From Pseudomonadota bacterium (lineage in GTDB: Bacteria; Pseudomonadota; Gammaproteobacteria; Burkholderiales; Thiobacillaceae): a stretch of DNA of 64,000 nt. The stretch lies in NCBI GenBank assembly GCA_021802555.1, contig JAJZRU010000013.1:1-64000 (forward strand), in the 5' to 3' direction. A model generated the notes under the pieces. It was given only the letters and a program-made list of their open reading frames with translations, searched no databases and had not been told where the DNA came from. This document shows positions 36,221-44,689 of the stretch, one piece after another (the first letter of the stretch is position 1; every line of letters begins with the position of its first letter). A program made the position numbers and the translations under genes.

Positions 36221-36619
36221 TCAACCCAGCGGCATGGCTTCGCCCTCGTGCAGGCGCAGCCAGCCGCGCACAATGCGGTAGATCACCCACAGGCCGGTGA
36301 CCACCACCAGCACCAGCGCGGCGGGGATGCCCACGAAGGTGAGCGCCATGAGCAAGGCGATGCCCAGCCACAGCAGGGCGAACCAGAAAGTGCGCCACTG
36401 CCAGATGAAGTGGCTTTCCAGCCAAGTGCCGCGCACCTGATCGCGCTTGAAGTAATTGAGCAGGATGGCGATGAGCGAGGGCCAGCCGGTCAGGAAGGCC
36501 GTCACCACGAAGGCGGGGCTCAATATCCCGGTCAAGGCCGACAGGCCGTGCAAGGCGTACATGACGTGGGTGAGGGTCACCCAGCCGTCCTTGGCGGGCG
36601 TTTGCGAGGGGGTGTTCAT
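36221..36619 (-). CDS. Small membrane protein, DUF4870-like
   Basis: A 132-residue protein with about four hydrophobic helices: LTHVMYALHGLSALTGI, FVVTAFLTGWPSLIAILLNY, WFALLWLGIALLMALTF and ALVLVVVTGLWVIYRIVRG. The order, the short polar N-terminus (MNTPSQTPAKDGW) and the ending IVRGWLRLHEG fit the DUF4870/Tic20-like family of uncharacterised membrane proteins. It lies 68 bases after ubiT on the same strand and may be co-transcribed. Confidence 0.75.
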   Translation of the reverse strand: MNTPSQTPAKDGWVTLTHVMYALHGLSALTGILSPAFVVTAFLTGWPSLIAILLNYFKRDQVRGTWLESHFIWQWRTFWFALLWLGIALLMALTFVGIPAALVLVVVTGLWVIYRIVRGWLRLHEGEAMPLG

Positions 36620-36686
36620 GCGGCCTCCGCGATGTGGGGGGCTTCATGATAGGCGAGCGCCGCGCCAAAACCCAAGCGCGCCGCCC

Positions 36687-37163
36687 TCAGCGCATTGCAG
36701 CGCCCCCGCCCAGGCGCGCGAGCAGATGCTTGATCCCCGGCAGCGGCAGATTGGCCAGGCGCTCGGGCAAGTCCAGGGCATCCAGGGTGTTCTTCACCAG
36801 CAGGCCCAATTCGGTGTCGCCCTCCGTCACCAGGCGGCGGCTGAAGAACAGCGTGTCGGGATCCTCGCGGCGCAGCGCCAGCGCCAGGAAATCGCGGCTC
36901 GCGGCGCGCAGCGTGAGGTCGGCGGCGCCGGGCGACTGGGCGACGAAGCCGCGCGGGCCGAGAGAGAAATGCAGCCGCAGGCCCAGATCGCGCACGTGCA
37001 GGCAATAGCGCCGGCCGGCCAGGCCCGAGATGCCATGCTCTTTGAGGGCCGGCCAGACGACGGCATTGAGCCCCAGGGTGAAGGCCAGCGCAGGCGGATA
37101 GGCGGGCAGGCGTTCCACCAGCCTCACCAGGGAAAAAGGCAGCAGAGTACGGGAAGTGTTCAT
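36687..37163 (-). CDS. ubiT: Oxygen-independent ubiquinone biosynthesis accessory factor UbiT
   Basis: UbiT is an SCP2-domain lipid-binding protein needed, with UbiU and UbiV, for ubiquinone synthesis without oxygen. The 158-residue product has an SCP2-like core (DLGLRLHFSLGPRGFVAQ, LTLRAASRDFLALALRREDP, DTLFFSRRLVTEGDTELGL). The ATG at 37163 overlaps the ubiV stop (ATGA). The context ubiU-ubiV-ubiT makes the assignment firm. Confidence 0.92.
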   Translation of the reverse strand: MNTSRTLLPFSLVRLVERLPAYPPALAFTLGLNAVVWPALKEHGISGLAGRRYCLHVRDLGLRLHFSLGPRGFVAQSPGAADLTLRAASRDFLALALRREDPDTLFFSRRLVTEGDTELGLLVKNTLDALDLPERLANLPLPGIKHLLARLGGGAAMR

Positions 37164-38056
37164 GGGTTCAGGCTCCATTCCATGCCCGGGCGGCCCAGCC
37201 AATAGCCGTCGCAGGAGGCTCCGGGCTGCCCCCGCTCGGCGCGGGCGAGCGCGTCGCCAGCCGGGATCGTCCCGTCCAGGCAGCCGCGGTACGCCAGCAC
37301 GACGTCTTCCATGGACTGCGAACGCGGACTCAAACGCAGGATGCCGACGCCCGCGGCACGCAACGGGTCGAGATGGGGTAAAAGATTGTAGACGCCTGCG
37401 GATTGCGTCTGAATGCCGTTCAAGGTGAGGAAAGAACGTCCCTCACGCGTGGCGAGCGCCAGTCCGTCGGGATGCTGCAGGCAACTGAAGCGGCAGTCGT
37501 CCTTGGGCAGGTTGTAGCGGCGCGCGGTGAAGCAGCGCGCGGAATAGGCGAGCGGCAGACGGCCGTAGGCGAACACCTCGGTTTCGGGCGGCGCCGCCAT
37601 CTGCGCCAGCAGAGCCATGAGATCGGCCTGGGCGATCTCCACCGGCGCCACCCAGCGCTTCGCTCCCAGCCCCTGCAGCCACGACAGCAGGGCCGGATTG
37701 TAGACATTGAGCGTGGCCCCAGCGACGAAGGGCAGGCCCTTGGCATGCAGCAGCCGCACCGCGGCCATGTCGTTGGCTTCCACGGCAAAGCGGCCGTTAT
37801 CCACCAGGCGGCGCAGCAGCTTGAGATCGGATTCCGATTCGACCAGCGGCTGGCTCGCCAGCACCACCTCCTTGCCCGCCGCCTGCAGGCGCTCCGCGAG
37901 TTCCAGCCAGTCGGGCAGGCGCAATTCATGGCGCCGGCTGCACACCGCCTCGCCCAGATAGACGGTCTCCAGGGGCCAGGCCGCCGCCGCCTCGTAAAAT
38001 CCCAGCACCTCGGCGCGCGGCCAGTAGTAAAGCAAGGGTCCCAGCGCAAGCTTCAT
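37160..38056 (-). CDS. ubiV: Oxygen-independent ubiquinone hydroxylation protein UbiV
   Basis: UbiV is a peptidase-U32-like protein that binds a 4Fe-4S cluster and works with UbiU in anaerobic ring hydroxylation of ubiquinone precursors. The 298-residue protein starts MKLALGPLLYYWPRAEVLGF and has the cysteine cluster ARCFTARRYNLPKDDCRFSC near residue 175, plus an early cysteine in GEAVCSRRHE. It follows ubiU by 7 bases. Confidence 0.94.
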   Translation of the reverse strand: MKLALGPLLYYWPRAEVLGFYEAAAAWPLETVYLGEAVCSRRHELRLPDWLELAERLQAAGKEVVLASQPLVESESDLKLLRRLVDNGRFAVEANDMAAVRLLHAKGLPFVAGATLNVYNPALLSWLQGLGAKRWVAPVEIAQADLMALLAQMAAPPETEVFAYGRLPLAYSARCFTARRYNLPKDDCRFSCLQHPDGLALATREGRSFLTLNGIQTQSAGVYNLLPHLDPLRAAGVGILRLSPRSQSMEDVVLAYRGCLDGTIPAGDALARAERGQPGASCDGYWLGRPGMEWSLNP

Positions 38057-38063
38057 GGCGCGA

Positions 38064-39074
38064 TCATTTCCAGGGCCGGTGATAGGCGCCCAGGGTGTGG
38101 GTCTGCCCCTCCGCCACCCGGTCGAGCTGGCCCTGCCACTGCGCCTTGACGGTGTAATCCTGCGGCGCGCTGCGGCAGGCGTCGATGGCGGCGCGCCATA
38201 CTTGGGTGACTTGGGCGACATAGGCCGGGCTGCGCTGGCGTCCCTCGATCTTGACGGCGGCGATGCCCATGGCCTGCATCTGCGGCAGCAGGTCCAGGGT
38301 GTTGAGGCTGGTAGGTTCTTCCAGGGCGTAATAGGTCGCCCCATCGACTTCGAAGCGGCCCTTGCACAGCGTCGGATAACCAGCTTTCTCGTCGGGCCCG
38401 TAGCGGTCCAGCAGCACGCCATTCAAGCGCGACTCCAGGCCTGCAGGCGTTTCACTCCAGCGCACCGCCTTGGCAGGCGAGCACACGCCGCAAGTGTTGG
38501 GGCCGTCGCCGGCGGTGTAGGACGACAGCAGGCAGCGTCCCTCCACCATCACGCACAGTCCGCCGAAGCCGAACACCTCGATCTCGACGTCGGTGTGCTT
38601 GACCACGTTCTCCACCTGGGCCAAAGACAGCACGCGCGGCAGCACGGCGCGACGGATGCCGAACTGTTCGCGATAGAGATTGATCGCCTCATAGCTGGTG
38701 GCCGAGCCCTGCACCGACAAATGCAGGGCAAGCTCGGGATGCGTGCGGCGGGCATAGGCCATGAGGCCCGCATCGGCGAGGATGACGGCATCCGCACCCA
38801 GGTCCGCGGCGCGGTCCAGCGCCGCCGTCCAGCGCTGCCAGTTGCCGGCGCGCGGATAGGTGTTGAGCGCCACCAGCACGCGGGCGCGGCGCGCATGGGC
38901 GTAGCGCACGCCTTCGCGCGCCGCCGCCTCGTCGAAGTTGAGCCCGGCGAAGGCGCGCGCGTTGGTCTCGTCGCGGAAGCCCATGTACACGGCATCGGCG
39001 CCGTGGTCGACCGCGGCCTTGAGCGCCGCCAGGCTGCCGGCCGGGCAGATGAGTTGCAGAGTCCGCTCAGGCAC
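38064..39074 (-). CDS. ubiU: Oxygen-independent ubiquinone hydroxylation protein UbiU
   Basis: UbiU is the U32-family partner of UbiV. The 336-residue protein begins with GTG (39074) after GGGAGGG and reads MPERTLQLICPAGSLAALKA. The family motif EVFGFGGLCVMVEGRCLLSS and the cysteines in GPNTCGVCSPAK and TLCKGRFEV fit the 4Fe-4S ligands of UbiU. The start overlaps the stop of the YhcC-like gene by 8 bases. Confidence 0.94.
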   Translation of the reverse strand: MPERTLQLICPAGSLAALKAAVDHGADAVYMGFRDETNARAFAGLNFDEAAAREGVRYAHARRARVLVALNTYPRAGNWQRWTAALDRAADLGADAVILADAGLMAYARRTHPELALHLSVQGSATSYEAINLYREQFGIRRAVLPRVLSLAQVENVVKHTDVEIEVFGFGGLCVMVEGRCLLSSYTAGDGPNTCGVCSPAKAVRWSETPAGLESRLNGVLLDRYGPDEKAGYPTLCKGRFEVDGATYYALEEPTSLNTLDLLPQMQAMGIAAVKIEGRQRSPAYVAQVTQVWRAAIDACRSAPQDYTVKAQWQGQLDRVAEGQTHTLGAYHRPWK

Positions 39075-40020
39075 AGTGCCGCCCTCCCAGGGCGAGCGCG
39101 CGGCTGCGCCGGCCCTGCCAACTGCCGCGCCGGGCGAGTTCGTTCTCAATGCCGTTGATGGCCGCCCATTTGCCGGCACACCAGTCGGGCGCCAGCAGCA
39201 CGTCGCGCGGCGCGGTCGCGGTGATGCGGTGCAGCAGCACCTCCCAGGGAATGCGCTCGATGAGGTCGGCGGCAATGCGCACGTACTCGAACAGGCTCAA
39301 AGCGGCGTATTCGCCGCGCTTCCAATCCAGCGCCAGGCGCGTGTGCTTGACCACATGCAGCGGATGCAGCTTGAGGCCGTCCACGCCCTCCTCCAGCACG
39401 GCATTGAGGGTGGCGTGGTAATGCGCCTCGTCCTCTCCGGGCAGGCCGATGATGAGATGGCAGCACACGGGAATGTTCAGTTCCCGCGCCGCGCGCAGGG
39501 TGGCAACGTATTCGGCGTAACCGTGGCCGCGGTTGACGCGCCGCAGGGTTTCATCGAAGGCCGATTGCAGGCCCAGCTCCAGCCACACTTCATGGCCCGC
39601 ACGGCGATAGGCGGCGAGCAGGTCCAGGACCTCATCCGCCACGCAATCCGGACGCGTACCGACCGACAGGCCGATCACGCCGGGCGTATCCAGCGCGCGG
39701 TCGTACAGCGCCTTGAGCACTTCCACCCGCTCATAGGTATTCGTATAGGCCTGGAAATAGGCGATGAATTTGCGCGCCCCGCTCACGCCGGCCGTCGCCC
39801 GGCGGCCCGCTTCCAGTTGCTCGTCCAGGGACGTGCGCCGCCGCGCATTGGGGCTGAAGGAAGCGTTGTTGCAGAAGGTGCAGCCGCCGATGCCGCGCGT
39901 GCCGTCGCGGTTGGGGCAGGTGAAGCCGGCGTCCAGGGCAATCTTGTGCACCGGCTCGCCGTACTTGTCGCGCATGGCGCGGCCGAAGCTGTGCAGGCGG
40001 GCGGCGCGATCCTGGTTCAT
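39067..40020 (-). CDS. Radical SAM protein, YhcC/TIGR01212 family
   Basis: A 317-residue protein with the extended radical SAM cluster motif in FTCPNRDGTRGIGGCTFCNN (first cysteine well separated from the CX2C pair, as in this family) and the family segment YFQAYTNTYERVEVLKALYD. Related Elp3-like proteins act on RNA, but the substrate of YhcC is not known. It lies between the nitronate monooxygenase-like gene (4-base overlap) and ubiU (8-base overlap), suggesting use under anaerobic conditions. Confidence 0.9.
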   Translation of the reverse strand: MNQDRAARLHSFGRAMRDKYGEPVHKIALDAGFTCPNRDGTRGIGGCTFCNNASFSPNARRRTSLDEQLEAGRRATAGVSGARKFIAYFQAYTNTYERVEVLKALYDRALDTPGVIGLSVGTRPDCVADEVLDLLAAYRRAGHEVWLELGLQSAFDETLRRVNRGHGYAEYVATLRAARELNIPVCCHLIIGLPGEDEAHYHATLNAVLEEGVDGLKLHPLHVVKHTRLALDWKRGEYAALSLFEYVRIAADLIERIPWEVLLHRITATAPRDVLLAPDWCAGKWAAINGIENELARRGSWQGRRSRALALGGRHCA

Positions 40021-41186
40021 GCCGCCACGGTCCCGGCGGGCATGATCCCGGTGAGCAGGTAATCCAGCAGTTCGCGCACGGGCCGGATGGCCTGACCGAA
40101 CGGCAGCGCCTCGCCGCCGCGGAAAAAAAGGCCCTTCTTCAGATCGCCCTTTAGGGCAGCGGCAAGCTGCTGATCGATGCAGAACTGGCCGCAGCGCGCC
40201 AGGCCGTCGCGCAGACCGCACTGGGTCAGGCAATGCAAGCCCACGGCACAGCGCTCGGGATCGGCGCGCGCGGCGCCCTGCAGCTTGGCCTCGCGGCGCA
40301 GATAGTTTTCCAGCCAGGGCGTGCGCACCGCGCGCGCGGGTAGGCCGGCCACGCTCATGAAAGTGACGATGTCCTCGGGCCGGGCTTCGGCCAACACTTT
40401 CTTGAACAGCGGATGGGCGTCCCCCTCCTCGGTGACGGCGAAGGGCGTGCCGAGCTGCACCGCCGACGCGCCCAGCTCCAGCAGGCGGCGGATTTTCTCG
40501 TGGCTGTTGATGCCGCCCGCCGGGATGAGGGGAATGCGCTCGCGCTCCAGGCCAAGCTCTTTGAATGTCTGCAGCACCCCTTCCAGCACCACGGCGAAAT
40601 CGAAACGGGGGTCCTGGATTTCCTCCTGGCGCGTGGCCCCCAGATGGCCGCCGGCATGGCCCGGATGCTCGATGACGATGGCATCGGGCAGGCGGTTCTT
40701 GCGCAGCCATTTTTTCAGCACCAGCGTGACGCCGCGCGCGTCCGAGAGGATGGGCATGAGGGCGACGTCGTAACCGGCGGCCAGATCCGGCAGATCGAAA
40801 GGCAATCCTGCGCCCATGACGATGGCCCCGGCGCCGGATTCGCAGGCCTGGCGCACGTAGGACGCATGATCGCTCACCGCCTTCATGACGTTGACGGCGA
40901 CCAGGCCGTGCCCCTGCGCGACATCCAGCGCCGCCCTCACTTCGCGGTCCAGAGCCTGGAGGTTGATGGCCTGCAATGCCTCGCGCTCGCGCACGTTCCG
41001 GCAACGCTCCATCAGATCGGCATGATGATGGCGCAAATCTATGCTGGCGATGGTGCCGACCGCCCCCGCGCACGCCACGGCGCCCGCCAGACGATGGGCC
41101 GAGATGCCCACGCCCATGCCCCCCTGGACGATGGGCAACAGGCGCCGCCCTTTCAGATGCAGGGCAGGAAGTTCGGAGACGGACAT
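40017..41186 (-). CDS. Nitronate monooxygenase family flavoprotein
   Basis: A 389-residue FMN barrel of the NMO/2-nitropropane dioxygenase type. It shows PIVQGGMGVGISAHRLAGAV at the N-terminus, a phosphate-binding motif region IPAGGINSHEKIRRLLELGA and GASAVQLGTPF, and the histidine segment IEHPGHAGGHLG. The C-terminal part has several cysteines (CAVGLHCLTQCGL). The start MSVSELPALHLKG at 41186 is the first sensible one. The frame is open upstream without support. It is the first gene of the operon that leads into ubiU-V-T. Physiological substrate unknown. Confidence 0.88.
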   Translation of the reverse strand: MSVSELPALHLKGRRLLPIVQGGMGVGISAHRLAGAVACAGAVGTIASIDLRHHHADLMERCRNVREREALQAINLQALDREVRAALDVAQGHGLVAVNVMKAVSDHASYVRQACESGAGAIVMGAGLPFDLPDLAAGYDVALMPILSDARGVTLVLKKWLRKNRLPDAIVIEHPGHAGGHLGATRQEEIQDPRFDFAVVLEGVLQTFKELGLERERIPLIPAGGINSHEKIRRLLELGASAVQLGTPFAVTEEGDAHPLFKKVLAEARPEDIVTFMSVAGLPARAVRTPWLENYLRREAKLQGAARADPERCAVGLHCLTQCGLRDGLARCGQFCIDQQLAAALKGDLKKGLFFRGGEALPFGQAIRPVRELLDYLLTGIMPAGTVAA

Positions 41187-41331
41187 GCGCGGGACGGCCA
41201 AATATGAGTATGCGCGAGATTTTAGTATGAAAAGATACCCATAACCTATTTTGTCCTGACCCGAGAAGATTGCGTCAGCGGAAAACCGGCCCGTGCGGGA
41301 AAGCTCAAACCCAAAGCCCCCCGCGCACCCT

Positions 41332-42528
41332 TCAACCCGGCTTGCCGTCCAGGCGCGGACGCAACAGGATGGGGAAGTACACCGCCAGAAAGACGGCGAA
41401 GGCAAACAGCCAGGCAAGCCCGCCCAGGAGCAGAGCTGCGCCGTAAGCCGCCGGCCACAGCAGGGGCAGGATCACCCGCAGCAGGGCCGCGGCGTTGACG
41501 GCGACGAACGCCGCCGTCATGACAGGTGCCGGAACCAACGGCCGGCCGCTATGCCCCAGCGAGACCCGTGCCATCATGCCCAGCGTAAGGCCGCCGATCG
41601 CGCCCACCGTGTAGGCGTGCAGCGCCAGGGAAACGGGCACCCTGCCGGCCGCCGCCAGCGCCGTCAGGGCAAAGCCCAGCACGATCCAGGCATAGCCCAG
41701 GTGCAGCACCCACAAGAGCGGCACCTGCCACAAGGCGCGCCGCTGCCAGCCGGCCAGGCGCAGCAGATTGATGCCCGCGGCCGCCGTCGCGGCCAGCGTC
41801 GTATACAGGCTGTGCGGTGCCAGCAGCACCCCGCCCGCGACCGCCGCCACCGAGGCGGGCGCCAGCCACTCCACGACCTGCCAGCGGCGCGTCTGCCCGC
41901 CCACGCGCGCATCGGTAAAGAAAGGGATGACGCGTCCGCCCATCATCACCATCATCAGCACGATCAAATAAACGGCCAGGGCCACCCCCGCAGCCGCCGT
42001 CGCCTGCGTGTATCCCAGCATTTGCAGGTCCATCAGCGCGGCGGCAACCGTGAGCGCACCCAGGATGAGGGGAAAGGCGTAATTGCGCGCCTGTTTCGTG
42101 CGCACGATGGGGCGTGCAAGGGCCACGGCCACGGCCGGCAGGAAGGCCAAATCCAACGCCAATACCAAGGCCGCCGGCAGGCCCGGCAGGAGGAAGGCGA
42201 TGCGGCCCAAAAACCACAGACCGAAGAGCAGCGCCAGCGGCGTTCCCTGGGGCGTCGGCAAGCCGGTCCAGTTGCGCGCCGCGGTCAGCAGAAAGCCGGC
42301 GATGACGGCCGCGCCAAAGCCGAAGAGCATCTCATGGGCGTGCCACAGCACGGGCGCGTAACGCCATGCCGGCGGCGCCAGCGTGCCCCGCAGCCAAAGC
42401 AGCCACAAGGCCATCAGCACCAGCGCGGCAGCGCCGGCGCCGAGAAAGAACGGCCGGAAGCCCAGGGCAAAAGGCGCCCAGCCTTTACGGGCCGGTGCGC
42501 GTCTTTCCTCGATGGTCAAAAGGCTCAT
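41332..42528 (-). CDS. nnrS: NnrS family heme-copper membrane protein
   Basis: NnrS is a membrane protein with about 12 helices induced by nitric oxide and thought to protect against nitrosative stress. The 398-residue product has the conserved N-terminal GFRPFFLGAGAAALV, the histidines in PVLWHAHEMLFGFGAAVIAG, and the late segment HAYTVGAIGGLTLGMMARVS, all typical of the family. The ATG at 42528 gives MSLLTIEERR. Its promoter carries a perfect FNR/DNR box (42612-42625). Confidence 0.94.
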   Translation of the reverse strand: MSLLTIEERRAPARKGWAPFALGFRPFFLGAGAAALVLMALWLLWLRGTLAPPAWRYAPVLWHAHEMLFGFGAAVIAGFLLTAARNWTGLPTPQGTPLALLFGLWFLGRIAFLLPGLPAALVLALDLAFLPAVAVALARPIVRTKQARNYAFPLILGALTVAAALMDLQMLGYTQATAAAGVALAVYLIVLMMVMMGGRVIPFFTDARVGGQTRRWQVVEWLAPASVAAVAGGVLLAPHSLYTTLAATAAAGINLLRLAGWQRRALWQVPLLWVLHLGYAWIVLGFALTALAAAGRVPVSLALHAYTVGAIGGLTLGMMARVSLGHSGRPLVPAPVMTAAFVAVNAAALLRVILPLLWPAAYGAALLLGGLAWLFAFAVFLAVYFPILLRPRLDGKPG

Positions 42529-42583
42529 GAATGTCGTCGCTGCGCAAAACCTGCCGCCGGCGGGATGCCGGCGTATATGGTGC

Positions 42584-42625
42584 AGTTTAGGAAACTCCGC
42601 CCGCTCCCGCATTGACGCAAGTCAA
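42584..42625 (-). promoter_or_regulatory. Class II FNR/DNR-type promoter of nnrS
   Basis: TTGACGCAAGTCAA (42612-42625) is a perfect TTGAC-N4-GTCAA palindrome. On the minus strand TAAACT (42589-42584) is a -10 hexamer whose centre is exactly 32 bases from the box centre, the geometry of an activator at -41.5. The predicted transcript starts near 42577. FNR, ANR, DNR and NnrR all bind this type of site. Confidence 0.8.
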
Positions 42626-42913
42626 ACGCTTGCAGCCGCAGCCGGCATACGCCTGGGTCCAGGCGTGCGGGTGGAGCGCAAGCGCCTAGCGTCCCGAGTT
42701 GGAAACTCCCTGCGGAAAAATGCCGAGTATCGCCGTCATACTTTTTGTCGCCGTGCGCGCGAGGTGTACAACCTTGCTGTGCGCGGCTTCGCGTCTGACG
42801 ACGATATCGCCATTTTTCGGGCACATTCCCCCACCCCACGAATATTCCGCAAACCTCCAACTCAGGGCGCTCGCGTTCTACCATCATATTGCCCGACTTA
42901 TCCTCTCGATTTG
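42626..42913. other. Remainder of the divergent nnrS-tamA intergenic region
   Basis: About 290 bases without a gene. GC content drops towards tamA. I see a possible GAGTTGGAAACTC hairpin near 42697, but no clear promoter hexamers or Shine-Dalgarno sequence for tamA. Confidence 0.5.
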
Positions 42914-44689
42914 ATGGAGCTTTCCCACCGCCTGCGGCCCCGCGCCGCCGCCTGCACGCGAGGCGTGATCGCCGCGCTGGTTCTGCCGCTGTGCGCCGCG
43001 CTGCAGGCACATGCCGACCGCCTCGAAATCGACGCTCCCGGCAGCCTCAAGCCCCTGCTGGAGAAGAATCTCGATCTGGCCTGGGGCCTGCGCCAGAAGG
43101 ACGCGCATTTCTCCGCCGACGGCTGGCGCGAGCTGTACGAAAAAAGCCGCGCCAGCGCGCGCGACTTGCTGGAGACCGAAGGCTATTTTTCCCCCCGCAT
43201 CGAGAGCAGCTACACCTCGACCGCACAGGGTTGGACGGCGCGTTTCCGGGTCGATCCCGGTCCGCGCACCCAGGTGGCGCACGTCGACCTGCGCCTTGCC
43301 GGCGCCGTAGCGCAAAGCCCGCAGGCGCAGCGCCTGCAGAAAACCCTCCTGCAAACCCTGCCTCTGCGGCCGGGCATGCCCTTCACCCAGCAGGCCTGGA
43401 GCGCGGCCAAGCACGATGCGGTGCTGCGCCTCGCCGCACACCGCTATCCCGACGCCCACCTCGCCGCGTCCGCAGCGCTGATCGATCCGCAAAAGCATGC
43501 CGCGCAGCTCAGCCTGACGGTCGACAGCGGTCCGGCCTACGTTTTCGGCGCGCTGGAAATCCAGGGCCTCAAACGCTATCCGCCCGCGCTGGTGCGGCGC
43601 CTGTGCGGCCTGCCGCAGGGCGAGCCCTATGAGCAAAGCAAGCTGCTGGAATGCCAGCGCAATCTGGAGTACAGCGGCTACTTCCAGAATGCGGCGGTGC
43701 AACTGGGCCGTGCGCCGGAAAGGGCGGCTGCCGCCCCCGTGCAGGTGCGTGTCGAAGAAGCCAAGCCCTATCGACTCACCCTGGGCGCCGGCTACGGCAC
43801 CGACACCGGCCCGCGCGCGCAGGCGCAGTGGCTGCAGCGCGACTTTGCCCGGCGCGCCATGCAGCTCAAGCTCGCCACGCTGGTGGAGAATACGCAGCAG
43901 CAGGCCAGCGCAGAACTGCTCTGGCCGCCCGATGCGGATCGCTATGTGTGGAGCCTGGGCAGCGCCGCCAAGCGCACCGACATCCAAGGCCAGGTAACCC
44001 GCGCTTTGCAGATCCTGGGCAAGCGCGCGCGCAAACAGGGCGCGGTGGAAACGGCCCTGGTCGCGCAATTCCAGGTGGAGCAGCAAAGCGTCGGCAACAT
44101 CCTGCAGCAAAGCAACCGCGCGCTCACCCTGAACTACATCTGGACCCACCATACCGCGCCGGCGACGGATTATCCGCGGCACGGCTGGGTCAGCACCGTG
44201 CAGATAGGCGGCGCGCTCAAAGCGCTGCTGTCCGACCAGAGTTTTCTGCGCCTGTACTGGCGCCATTTGCAGTTCTTCCCCGTAGGAAAGCGGGACCGCG
44301 TGCTCGCGCGCCTGGAGCTGGGCGCCACACTGGCCCCGAACACCCAGGGCATACCCACCGATTTCCTGTTCCGCGCCGGCGGCGCCAACTCGGTGCGCGG
44401 CTACGCCTACCAAAGCCTGGGCCCCGAAGTGGGCGGCAGCGTGGTATCCGGACGCTATGTGGCCACCGGCAGCGTGGAGTATGACCATTTCTTCACCCCC
44501 ACCTGGGGTGTCGCCCTGTTCGTCGATGCCGGCCAGGCCGCCGACAGCCTGGGCGCCCTGCATCCCCAGGTGGGCGTGGGGCCGGGCCTGCGCTATCGTT
44601 CACCCGTCGGGCCGGTGAACCTGGATGTCGCCTATGGCGTGGGCGTGCATCAGTGGCGCCTGCATTTCACCCTCGGGTTGAGCTTTTGA
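42914..44689 (+). CDS. tamA: Translocation and assembly module protein TamA
   Basis: TamA is an Omp85-family outer-membrane protein that, with TamB, inserts some outer-membrane proteins or moves lipids across the envelope. The 591-residue protein has a signal peptide ending near LQAHA, POTRA-like domains (about residues 35-265) and a C-terminal 16-strand barrel with the Omp85 signature FRAGGANSVRGYAYQSLGP. It ends in LHFTLGLSF with the terminal phenylalanine used for barrel assembly. The ATG at 42914 has no strong ribosome binding site. The stop overlaps the tamB start. Confidence 0.95.
   Translation: MELSHRLRPRAAACTRGVIAALVLPLCAALQAHADRLEIDAPGSLKPLLEKNLDLAWGLRQKDAHFSADGWRELYEKSRASARDLLETEGYFSPRIESSYTSTAQGWTARFRVDPGPRTQVAHVDLRLAGAVAQSPQAQRLQKTLLQTLPLRPGMPFTQQAWSAAKHDAVLRLAAHRYPDAHLAASAALIDPQKHAAQLSLTVDSGPAYVFGALEIQGLKRYPPALVRRLCGLPQGEPYEQSKLLECQRNLEYSGYFQNAAVQLGRAPERAAAAPVQVRVEEAKPYRLTLGAGYGTDTGPRAQAQWLQRDFARRAMQLKLATLVENTQQQASAELLWPPDADRYVWSLGSAAKRTDIQGQVTRALQILGKRARKQGAVETALVAQFQVEQQSVGNILQQSNRALTLNYIWTHHTAPATDYPRHGWVSTVQIGGALKALLSDQSFLRLYWRHLQFFPVGKRDRVLARLELGATLAPNTQGIPTDFLFRAGGANSVRGYAYQSLGPEVGGSVVSGRYVATGSVEYDHFFTPTWGVALFVDAGQAADSLGALHPQVGVGPGLRYRSPVGPVNLDVAYGVGVHQWRLHFTLGLSF

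Noticed and set aside
41187-41331. An FNR-type box before the nitronate monooxygenase-like gene
   Set aside because: Only a half-match (CTGACGCAATCTT on the minus strand). The second arm is missing.
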